A DNA stretch of 13,886 nt from Planctomycetales bacterium. Its GTDB lineage: Bacteria; Planctomycetota; Planctomycetia; Pirellulales; UBA7805. Below, in pieces: positions 5,051 to 13,500 of this stretch. The number at the start of each line of letters is the position of its first letter. Position 1 is the stretch's first letter. A program made the translations under genes and the position numbers. Below the pieces are notes generated by a model. That model worked only from the letters and a program-made list of their open reading frames with translations. It did not search any database and had not been told where the DNA came from. The DNA lies in NCBI GenBank assembly GCA_011772275.1, contig WVZU01000066.1, positions 3,988-17,873 on the forward strand. Direction: 5' to 3'.

Positions 5051-7210
5051 ATGGCGAAAGTCAGCGCTGTGTGGGGCATTGATATCGGCCATTGTGCGCT
5101 CAAGGCCATCTGCTGCCATCTTGACGAAAAACAACCCGGCAAGATCGTTGCCAGCGCGTTCGACTACATCGAGTACCCAAAGATTACCACCCAGGCCGAA
5201 GCGGATGCGGTGGAACTGGTTCGGGAAGCGCTGGCGACATTTCTTGAGCGTAACGAGCTGCGTAAAGCGAAAGTCGCCGTCTCTGTCTCCGGCCAAAGCG
5301 GACTGGCTCGATTTATCAAACTGCCTCCCGTCGAGACCAAAAAGATCCCCGATATCGTCCGTTACGAAGCCAACCAACAGATCCCCTTTGACCTGGACGA
5401 GGTCATTTGGGACTACCAGCGGATGTTCGGGGGCAACGAAGAGGAAGGTTTCGCTCTAGAGACCGAAGTCGGCCTGTTTGCCATGAAGCGCGACCAGGTC
5501 TACGAGGAAATTGAACATTACCTGGCCACAAAAATCGATATCGATATCGTCCAGCTCGCCCCGCTGGCCATTTACAATTTCTTGATTTTCGACCAGATCG
5601 GCCAGCTCCCGCCGGAAGACGAGTTCGACCCGGAAGACCCCCCCGAATCGGTCGTCGGGCTGTCGATCGGTACGGAAAACAGCGACCTGGTGATCACCAA
5701 CGGTTTTCGTGTCTGGCAACGCAGCATCCCTCTCGGCGGCAGCCACTTCACCAAAGCACTCGTCAAAGAGCTGCAAGAGACGTACGCGGGTGCCGAGGAG
5801 CTCAAGCGTCGAGCGACCGAGGCCGCGGACCCCAAGGCGCTCTACCAGGCCATGCGCCCCGTCTTTAAAGATCTCTTGACCGAAATCCAAAGGTCGATCG
5901 GATACTTTCACAGTCTTGATCGAGCGGCGAAGATTGGCCGAGTGCTGGCGATGGGGAACTCCATGAAGCTGCCAGGACTGAAACGCTACCTGTCACAGAA
6001 CCTGGGGCAAGAGGTCGAACAGCTGGAATCGATGAACCAACTGACCGGCTCGGCCGTGATCGCCTCCCCCAGCTTCCAGGATAACATTCTCAGCTTCCCC
6101 ATCGCTTACGGACTGGCTATCCAGGGTCTCGAGACGGCCCGGCTGAATACCAATCTGGTGCCGGTCGAGCTGGTACGGGACCGAGCGATCAATCGGAAGA
6201 AACCGTGGGCCGTTGCCGCTTCGATCCTCCTGGCCCTGGGCTGCCTGCTGAACTTCCTCCTCCTCTGGTGGCCCTGGTCGAAGGTGCGTATCGAGGACGA
6301 CGAACGCTGGAAGACCGCTACCAGCGCGGTGCAGACCGTCGATGAACAAATCAAGTCGAATGAAACAGCTTTTGCCGAGGCCCAACAAACGTATCATCAC
6401 AAGGTCGGTCTGGGGGATACGATCCTGGCACATTACGATCGTCGCGATAATTGGTTGAATCTTCTCAGAGCCGTCGATCAGTGCCTCCCGCAAAATCAGG
6501 GGGTGCGAGCCAGCGCTGCAGCGGCCCGTCGGCCGGCCTCGGACGATACGCCTCCCACGGCAGGGCAGCTGATGGAAAGCGAAAAGATCTGGTTGACCTC
6601 CATGACCACACGCCACGTAGACGACCTGGCGGTTTGGTACAGCGACGAAATCGAGGAGAAGTACCAAAAGCACGAGGAGGGGATTCAATTGAAGATCGAG
6701 GAAAGCGACGCAGCAAAAAAAGAAAAAAACGCTTGGGCGGACATTCTCTCCCCAGAAGAAGCCCAGGCCCAAGCCAAAGCGCAAGGCACAAACAAGAACC
6801 AGCTCATGCCGATGCAAGCCAGGTACGCCGCAACGGAAAAGCCTGGCGGGCCGGGATATATTGTCCAGCTGGCCGGCTACCATTATCACAACTCGCGAAA
6901 ATATGCCTCCGACGACCACTTTGTCCGCCGAACCCTCGTCCATAACCTGCAGAACAAAAACATCTTGTTGCCCGATTCGAACGGCCGCCAAGAACCTGTT
7001 TCCGTCCAGCAGCTGGGTATCAGCCATCCCCTGGTGCTGAAGTGGGATCAGCCCGCCAAGGTCCTGCTGCCCAAACCGCCTGGTATGGGGGATGACGAGA
7101 AAAACGAGGCGACCCAATACCGCTTCGTCGTGCAATTCGCCTGGCAGCCGCAACCACCCACCGATAGCCCGCCAACAACCCAGGTCGCCACCACCCAAAC
7201 GGCTCCATAA
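5051..7210 (+). CDS. PilM-like actin-fold protein fused to PilN-like domain
   Basis: This 719-residue protein probably forms the cytoplasmic-to-periplasmic hub of a type IV pilus or type II secretion-like inner-membrane platform. Residues 1 to about 370 are PilM-like: the phosphate-1 loop GIDIGHCALK starts at residue 9, the tract FIKLPPVETKKIPDIVRYEA follows, a phosphate-2-like loop LSIGTENSD is at 204-212, and AMGNSMKLPGL resembles the adenosine motif. A membrane helix (AVAASILLALGCLLNFLLLW) covers about residues 387-406 after a basic NRKKPW. The remaining 310 residues look PilN-like: NWLNLLRAVDQCLPQN from 467 and IWLTSM from 513 match the usual helix-Pro-Leu-Thr-Ser pattern, with a low-complexity insert between them. 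Typical PilM is about 350 residues and separate from PilN; this fused plan resembles GspL. The C-terminus is Pro/Thr-rich. The next two genes lie on the same strand. Confidence 0.8.
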   Translation: MAKVSAVWGIDIGHCALKAICCHLDEKQPGKIVASAFDYIEYPKITTQAEADAVELVREALATFLERNELRKAKVAVSVSGQSGLARFIKLPPVETKKIPDIVRYEANQQIPFDLDEVIWDYQRMFGGNEEEGFALETEVGLFAMKRDQVYEEIEHYLATKIDIDIVQLAPLAIYNFLIFDQIGQLPPEDEFDPEDPPESVVGLSIGTENSDLVITNGFRVWQRSIPLGGSHFTKALVKELQETYAGAEELKRRATEAADPKALYQAMRPVFKDLLTEIQRSIGYFHSLDRAAKIGRVLAMGNSMKLPGLKRYLSQNLGQEVEQLESMNQLTGSAVIASPSFQDNILSFPIAYGLAIQGLETARLNTNLVPVELVRDRAINRKKPWAVAASILLALGCLLNFLLLWWPWSKVRIEDDERWKTATSAVQTVDEQIKSNETAFAEAQQTYHHKVGLGDTILAHYDRRDNWLNLLRAVDQCLPQNQGVRASAAAARRPASDDTPPTAGQLMESEKIWLTSMTTRHVDDLAVWYSDEIEEKYQKHEEGIQLKIEESDAAKKEKNAWADILSPEEAQAQAKAQGTNKNQLMPMQARYAATEKPGGPGYIVQLAGYHYHNSRKYASDDHFVRRTLVHNLQNKNILLPDSNGRQEPVSVQQLGISHPLVLKWDQPAKVLLPKPPGMGDDEKNEATQYRFVVQFAWQPQPPTDSPPTTQVATTQTAP

Positions 7211-7221
7211 CCTCCCACGCG

Positions 7222-7244
7222 GCGGAGGCCCGCCGGACCTCCGC
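7222..7244 (+). other. Intercistronic hairpin in the pilM-like operon
   Basis: GCGGAGG at 7222-7228 pairs with CCTCCGC at 7238-7244 around a nine-base loop. It fills the 50-base gap between the fusion gene and the next one. It is followed by TTAAAAAG and not by a T-run, so read-through is likely. It may tune mRNA stability or the ratio of the first product to the later ones. Confidence 0.5.
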
Positions 7245-7260
7245 TTAAAAAGTTGTCGTC

Positions 7261-8547
7261 ATGGACAAAATCAAGCCTTACCTGCAAATGCTGAAACAGC
7301 ACCACTTCTGGCTGTTGGCCGGTATCTGCGTGGTGGTCATGCTGTACTGCTGGAACACCGCCACCCAAGAAATCGAACAACAATTTTCGGCCAATAAGGT
7401 CAAGGTGGAAGGGGAATTTGGGAAGATCCAAAAGTTGAACAGCCGTGAGCAGTTCCCCAATCCCAAGTGGCAGGAAGCCGCCGTGCAAAAGGACAAGGAA
7501 GTCGTTCAGCAGATTGAGGCCGCATCCCAGCGGATCGTCAAGCGACAACAGCCGTCGCTGGAATGGCCGGCCGAGACGTTCAGCGAGGCCTTCATCGAAG
7601 TGGCCAGCAAAGAGTCACCAGCGACGTGGCCCGACCTAGCGATCGCGGAATTCAAACGTGCCATGCCAGATGAGGTCAAACGGCTCAGGAAGATCATCGA
7701 TGCCGCCGACACGATCGATGACCCAGGTGTCCAGTGGAACAAGGAAGATTACGAGTACATCCAATCAGCCTTCACCTTCAGGATAGAGCCTGCCAGGCAG
7801 ACGGTGATCAAGATGCGGAAAGTCTTTTGGGTCCTGGAGAGCCTGGCCAAAATCGTGGCCGTCACCAACGAAGGCGTCGAGGACAGATTCAACCTGCCGA
7901 TCCATAACCTGGAACTCATGGGCGTGGGACCCGAACGCGCCAGCGTGGATGCCGGTGAATGGGCGGTGAGCGGATTGGAGGGGAAGGCCGACTTGGGCCA
8001 GGAACCCGAGGTCAGCGGTTATGATATTTGGCCCGTCCGCCTGCGGGTCCGCATGGATCTAAAGTACCTGAATCGCCTGCTGACCGCCTGCGCGAACTCC
8101 GAATTGTCGCTCGACGTGACAGGCGTCCGCTTTGAACATCTTAATCGATCGGTGGAGGTCGAGGTCGAAGAGCCTCCGTCCCGGCGGTTTAATGTAGGGG
8201 GCGGCTTCCGCGGTTTCGGCGGCGCAGGACCCCCCGTTCAGCCACGCGTGGCAGAAGCGGAAAAAGAGGAACCCAAACCGAGCGTGCCGTCACGCGGGAC
8301 CCTGGTCGAAATTGTGGGCTTTGTCTACATCGCTGACGAACAATTGCTGAAGGACGAGCTGGCCAAGCCCGCACCGCCCGTTAAGGAGGCAACGCCCGTT
8401 AAGGCGTCAGCGCCCGCTCAGCCCGCAGAGCCCGCCAAGGCGGCCGCCTTCCAGCGACCGGACAGGCCACAGACAACAAAAACCTTCCGCCGGCCCGAGC
8501 TGGCGAGCCGGCCGGAAAACCGGCTCAGGTGCGAGCAGTCGTCATGA
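7261..8547 (+). CDS. Single-pass membrane protein, possible PilO/GspM counterpart
   Basis: I do not recognise this 428-residue protein as a named family. A short cytoplasmic N-terminus (MDKIKPYLQMLKQHH) leads into one membrane helix at about residues 16-31 (FWLLAGICVVVMLYCW), then a charged helical stretch likely to form coiled coil, and a large non-cytoplasmic domain. The segment LKYLNRLLTACANSELSLDVTGV resembles the helix-strand pattern of PilO/GspM domains, but this is a weak structural analogy. A glycine-rich stretch (residues 311-323, NVGGGFRGFGGAG) divides that segment from LVEIVGFVYIADEQ. The tail from residue 370 is Pro/Ala/Lys-rich with a PVKEAT-PVKASA repeat, and then basic. No ribosome binding site is obvious before ATG 7261. 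Position between a PilMN fusion and a second single-pass protein is the main clue to function. Confidence 0.7.
   Translation: MDKIKPYLQMLKQHHFWLLAGICVVVMLYCWNTATQEIEQQFSANKVKVEGEFGKIQKLNSREQFPNPKWQEAAVQKDKEVVQQIEAASQRIVKRQQPSLEWPAETFSEAFIEVASKESPATWPDLAIAEFKRAMPDEVKRLRKIIDAADTIDDPGVQWNKEDYEYIQSAFTFRIEPARQTVIKMRKVFWVLESLAKIVAVTNEGVEDRFNLPIHNLELMGVGPERASVDAGEWAVSGLEGKADLGQEPEVSGYDIWPVRLRVRMDLKYLNRLLTACANSELSLDVTGVRFEHLNRSVEVEVEEPPSRRFNVGGGFRGFGGAGPPVQPRVAEAEKEEPKPSVPSRGTLVEIVGFVYIADEQLLKDELAKPAPPVKEATPVKASAPAQPAEPAKAAAFQRPDRPQTTKTFRRPELASRPENRLRCEQSS
8375..8404. repeat. 12-bp direct repeat in the coding tail
   Basis: CGCCCGTTAAGG occurs at 8375-8386 and 8393-8404, 18 bases apart, so it is in frame and repeats six codons. 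It encodes the PVK core of the Pro/Ala-rich tail. The first copy continues as TTAAGGAGG, a near-perfect Shine-Dalgarno sequence, but no start codon lies at the right distance, so it is probably not used. Confidence 0.65.
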
Positions 8548-10376
8548 AATTCAGCCTGAAATTCCGCCGCAAGAATAAAGCCGAAGATCCGGAAAATGCG
8601 GTCGAAGAGACCGCGGCCACGCCCGCTCGGAAGGAAAAAAAGTTTTCCGGCGCTGCTGTCAAACGCTGGCTGTTCCTCCACGGAGAAAAGGTCGCTACCG
8701 GGGTCGTCGTGGCCCTCCTGGCTCTGATGGTCTATACGGCGATCGGTAAATTGGAACTCGACAGCAACCAGACGCCCGACGACCTCAAAAGCCGAGCCAG
8801 CCAGATCCGCGAAAAAATAGATAACGCGACTTTTCCCGCCGACAGCTTTCCCGTTCCCGACTTCAGCAGACAGGTAAAACAAAATTCTGTGAAACTCGCT
8901 GCCGAAAGTTATCAAATCCGCAACTTTACGGGTGACGAGCAAGGACCTTGTCGGCGCTGCGATCCGGAGATCTTGCCGCCCCAGCAACTGGAAATCAAAG
9001 CGGGCCATGGGCTCTTTTTTGTCGCGAAAAATCAGGTCGAGGAAGAAGAAAGTGACGAATCAGACAAGCAGCTCGATGCACGCGAGTTCACGCCGGAACT
9101 GACCAGCCAGCTGGGCGCCACCGCACCGCCCGAGGGCGCGCAGTCCATGGGAAAACGATGGATCGCCGTCAACGCCCTCGTGCCCTATCAGCAACAAGTG
9201 GATGCCTACGATAGCTGCTTTCTCCGCTGCCTGGGATACGACCGCCAGGAAGACTGGCCAAAATATACACACGTTAATGTCCGTCGCATCGAAATGACTC
9301 CCGATGCCGAGGAAGATTGGGATGAAGCGAAACAGTGGAGTGTGGATGAAAATTATCTTGCCAGGCTCCAAGACACCTGGGCCGGCCGCGGCAACGATCC
9401 CGTCCCCCAGAAATATCAAGTCGCCGGATTAATCCAGCCCTTGGGACCCTTGGCCGATGGTACGTGGAGCGGGTGGGCCAGCCATTCGCAATTTGCCGAA
9501 TCCCTGCCGGATGACGATTCGACCCAGCCGCGCTCGGACACCACCCCTGCGGGAATGGGACCTGCCTGGCCCGGCGGAAGCAGACCCGCCGTTGATCCCA
9601 CCAGGCCTCCCAGCGGGCCAAATTCCATGGGGATGGACACCGCGGGAACACCCGACACCGCAGAAGCGGCCCCCGCCACCCGTCCCCCGCTGACCAAGTT
9701 CAAACTGATACGTGTCTTTGATTTTGATGTCGAGCCGGGAAAGTCTTACCGCTATCAGCTGCAAATCGTTATCAAAAACCCCAACGGCAAATCCCGGGGT
9801 CTGCCGGCCTTCTACCTGGACAATCCTGAAATCAAAGATGAGGAACTGCGAGAATCGGAGTGGAGCCAGTCCAGTGGTCCAGCCTGGGTCCCGCTCGACG
9901 CCAACCTCTATGCCGCCGGCATCGTGCCCCCGACCGAAGACAGCCCGGAACCGGCAGCAGAGGTGATCGTCGAAATCCTCGAAATCGCAAAAGGCACGCA
10001 ACCCGCCGGCAAAATGAGATTACACCGCGGCGAACCACTGCAAGGCGAAGCGCCCCTGCAATACGCTGACGTGCAGAGCCAGAAAGTGATGATCGACAAG
10101 CAAGGAAAAATCGACACCGAGTATACGCTGCTTGATCTGCGGCTACCCCAACCCACCAGCGTGGGCCCGCAAAGCCCCGCCGAACTGCTGTTCATGGACG
10201 ACCGGGGGAACCTCGTCCTCCGCAATACGGTCGACAACGCATCACGAGTGGAGCGCTTCAAAGCGATCGAAAAGGTGGCCTCCTCCCAGCCAACCAAGGT
10301 GCCGGATACGCCAGAAACACCCCCGGCCGACAGGGATATCGATGAGTGGGAGGATAAGAAAAAAAGAAGACGCTAG
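8544..10376 (+). CDS. Single-pass membrane protein, third gene of the pilM-like operon
   Basis: I cannot assign this 610-residue protein to a named family. A basic, acidic-patched N-terminus of about 48 residues precedes one membrane helix at about 50-67 (VATGVVVALLALMVYTAI); the rest should lie outside the cytoplasm. Two cysteine pairs stand out: CRRC (C136, C139) and CFLRC (C225, C229). A domain near residues 200-305 contains ALVPYQQQVDAYDSCF and YTHVNVRRIEMTPD. A Pro/Gly/Thr-rich linker covers about 322-387. A beta-rich domain opens with VFDFDVEPGKSYRYQLQIVIKNPN (from residue 391), a pattern that recalls a fibronectin-like fold. The protein ends in KKKRRR. I chose ATG 8544 because it overlaps the preceding stop as ATGA, indicating translational coupling; a GTG five codons upstream is possible. 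By gene order it could act as PilP or GspC, but no HR or PilP motif is visible. Confidence 0.7.
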   Translation: MKFSLKFRRKNKAEDPENAVEETAATPARKEKKFSGAAVKRWLFLHGEKVATGVVVALLALMVYTAIGKLELDSNQTPDDLKSRASQIREKIDNATFPADSFPVPDFSRQVKQNSVKLAAESYQIRNFTGDEQGPCRRCDPEILPPQQLEIKAGHGLFFVAKNQVEEEESDESDKQLDAREFTPELTSQLGATAPPEGAQSMGKRWIAVNALVPYQQQVDAYDSCFLRCLGYDRQEDWPKYTHVNVRRIEMTPDAEEDWDEAKQWSVDENYLARLQDTWAGRGNDPVPQKYQVAGLIQPLGPLADGTWSGWASHSQFAESLPDDDSTQPRSDTTPAGMGPAWPGGSRPAVDPTRPPSGPNSMGMDTAGTPDTAEAAPATRPPLTKFKLIRVFDFDVEPGKSYRYQLQIVIKNPNGKSRGLPAFYLDNPEIKDEELRESEWSQSSGPAWVPLDANLYAAGIVPPTEDSPEPAAEVIVEILEIAKGTQPAGKMRLHRGEPLQGEAPLQYADVQSQKVMIDKQGKIDTEYTLLDLRLPQPTSVGPQSPAELLFMDDRGNLVLRNTVDNASRVERFKAIEKVASSQPTKVPDTPETPPADRDIDEWEDKKKRRR

Positions 10377-10404
10377 TGGACCGTCAAACTACAGATGGTG
10401 TGTC

Positions 10405-10485
10405 AGCACCCCGGCTGCTGAGTGCCATCTTCGCGCGAAGGGACGGCGTATCCGCCTCAGGTCGGGCTTGAGCAGCCGGGGTGCT
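10405..10485. repeat. Nested inverted repeat between convergent genes
   Basis: The 15-base arm AGCACCCCGGCTGCT at 10405-10419 is the exact reverse complement of 10471-10485. The 51-base spacer contains the 12-base palindrome CTTCGCGCGAAG at 10429-10440, flanked by GCC and GGC that could extend it. The element lies wholly in the gap between the stop codons at 10376 (+) and 10551 (-). It could end transcription of both genes as a bidirectional structure, but neither side has a T-run. A REP-like mobile palindrome is the alternative. Confidence 0.7.
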
Positions 10486-10550
10486 TCTGCACAGCGGATG
10501 AAGGCCAGCTGGGACGCGTCGCTGGGGGTGGGCCCTGTGCAGCGAGGCAT

Positions 10551-13500
10551 TCAGTACAGAGGGAGTTTCCTTCCCAGCGGCTGATCGTCGTCGTCGGCAA
10601 AAACCAGGTCGAGTGCCTTGATTTCGAGCAGGTTGTCGCCTTCCAAGCGGAAGGGGTCGTCATCCTGGTCGCCTCCCGTGCTGCCAGTCCCGTAGAACAG
10701 ATCCACCGTGTGCGTGGGCGCGGGACGGTGGGAAGTCGAACCGTTCAGGATTTCCAGTGGGGATCGGCTGTCGTCTTGGTCGCTGGAATCGCTCAGCAGG
10801 TTGTCTGCCGCGCGGCTTGCGAACAGGCCATAGGATCCGGTTCCCGTCAGCAGGTCGCCGCTACTGCGGGTTTGCAGGTCGTCGCGACTGGCCAGGCCGA
10901 GCATCATGTTGGGCGTGATGAATTCTCCCAACACGTCATGTTCGTGCCCGTACAGGTGTCCGATCTCGTGGATCAGGGTGTCGACCAGATTGACGCGATG
11001 CCAGCCGTAGCCGCCCGCGTCGGTATCGATCAGAATGCGGCGTTCCTGCGGGAATGCCAGTCCGACGGTGTTGCCGCCCAGCGGCATCACCTCGAACCGT
11101 GTCTCGGCAAGTTGCCGGGTGACCTCGGCGTGAGGCTCCCGCAGATTCCAGTGGGCAATCGCTTGTTGTACAAAGTTCGCTAGATCGGGTTCGGCCAGCG
11201 TCGCAGGATGCATGGCCGAAATGGGCATTGCATGCTGGGGAGCAATCTGCAGCGGGTTATACGTGACGGTACTGAAATACATGTGGTCGATCGTGACCGT
11301 CTCCTGGGAAGTCTGGCCACCTAAATTGGGGCCCGTATCCTGTAGCTTGACGATCACATCGCCAGACAGCCCAGCCGGGGCTCCATACAGTTGGAGGGAA
11401 GACGAGTTGATCGGCCCGATCAGAGGGGACCAGCTGCCACTATCCGGCTCCCAATCGCCATCGGCGTCGACGCCGTACACCAGCTCGAAGTCATCCGATT
11501 CGGCGTTGTCGCTACGAGACGCCAACACGTAGAAGCTTTGGGCACCCTCGACCGCATTGAATTTCCAGCGGTGGTCCATGTAGGTGATGCGATTGCTGGG
11601 CTTCCCGCCCGTGCGGTATTCCTGGATGGTTTCGACCGCTCCCCCCGCGGCCTCGGTGGCGGTGTAGTCCCCAACGGTGACATCTCCCGCGTACGTGATC
11701 TCAGCATCTGCGGTAAATGTCTGCAGGTCATCGTCCAGGATGTCCACCGTGGCACTGTCCGGCATGGCAGGCCGATAACCATAAGAGGCATCTTCGTCCA
11801 GCGTGACGACGACCGTTTCCGTCTGTTCCCCCACGCTGTTATTCAGTGGCACAACTTCTAGCACCGCGTCCGTGGAACCATCTGGAATCACCACCGAACC
11901 GCTCAAGGTTACGTAATCATCATCGGTGTTGGGGTCCTGGCCCGCCGTGGCGCTGCCGCTGACCGTGTAGTACACGGTCAGGTTGCCCAGGTTGCTGTTT
12001 CGCGAGAAAGTGAACGCCCCGTTGGTGGGCGCCGTGGGGTGCTCCTGGGCATCGGCCGTCGCCGTCACCGTGACCGGCTCGCGGAGATCGTAAATCGCCT
12101 GCTCGAAATGCAGGGCCTTGACGAAAACGCTGTCCATCAGCGGAGCGGAATTTCCGTTGCTTGGAGAGCGATCGGTATCCAGGACGCGGACCAGCAAATC
12201 TCCGCTCAGCGATAGCCCGTCGACGTCAATCGACTGGTCGGATGCTTGATTGATGGTCCCCAGCAGCGTCCAGCTGGCCCCTGCGTTGGTGCTGTATTCG
12301 ATCCGAAAGTCATCGTCGCCTGCGGGCCGGGATGCGATGGCGTGAAAGGAAGAGACACTATCGAGGTTCGGAAACGAGAAATGGTATTCCAGGGCACTGC
12401 CCATTTTCGGTTTCTTGGCATTTCCCCCGACTTGCACCTCGGCTTCCTGCAACGTTAGCCCGCCTGCAGTGGGTTGAGGCGGGGTTGAGCTCTCGTCCAG
12501 GTGAGTGTCTCCGATGCTGCCGCTGGCGATGGTGCCCGGTTGGCCACTCGCAAAGCCATCAAAATTCGTGTCCGCATAAAAATAATCCAGGATCGCCTGA
12601 TCGTTGTCGGTCACATCGACCGTCGCGGTCCCCTCCGTATGGCCGGCCGCGGAAACGGTGAACGTTACCGTCTGGGTATTGTCCACCAGCAGGTCGTCCA
12701 CGGCATCGATGGGGAACGTGGCCTGCGCCTGACCGGCGGCAATCGTGATTTGGCTGGCAGCCACGGCTTCGCCCGTGTCGCTGCTGGCGATGGTGACGGT
12801 CAGCGCGTCGGTGGTACTGGAACTGCGCGTTACCGTGGCGGTGGCAGCCCCCACGCCTGCTGTTTCCTCAAAACTGCCGGGATTGATCGACAGGGTCAGC
12901 ACTTCCGTGGTGGTAACCCCGAAGTCGTTGTTGGTGGCGGTCTCCGGGCCGACGTTCACCCGCAGGGGCACGTTGCTTCCGTCGTCGAGAGACGAGTAAA
13001 CCAGATTGTCCAGCCAGGTGAACTGACCGGTCTGCCCCGCGGCCAGCACGTAGCTGATCTCGTTACTGGCCCGACTGATCGTCATCGTCTCGGCGACCCC
13101 CGTGCCGAGGTTGCCGGTGACGTATTCTTGCAACAAAGTGCCGGCGCTATCGTAAGCACGCAGGTGAGCGTAATCGGAAGAGTCGTCGGAAATGGCATCA
13201 ACGCTGACGCTGTTGACATTGGAGGCGAAATCGATCCGCAGTTCGGCGTCGACCGTGTTCCACAATCCCAAATTCCAGGTGCTGGCAAAAACGTTTGGGC
13301 TGGTCGAATTGTAGGTCTCTGTCTGGGCGTAAACATTGCCATTGGCAATGCTGTTGCCAACGGCCGTCAGGGTGACCTCCGGCGTTAGGACATTGTTGAG
13401 CACGGTGCCGTTGGCGAAATTGTCCGGTTCCAGCGAACCGCTGATATTTTTCGGAAACGTCTGCTGCTGGCCGCCGCTATCTTCGAGTCGCACCAGGTAG

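Noticed and set aside
5993..7198. 401-codon open frame antisense to the PilM-PilN-like gene
   Set aside because: It has no recognisable domain or ribosome binding site and lies wholly within a clear sense gene.
10422..11183. 253-codon plus-strand frame over the convergent gap and protease domain
   Set aside because: Most of it is antisense to the metzincin domain, where the minus strand encodes a full zinc signature; it also crosses the nested inverted repeat.
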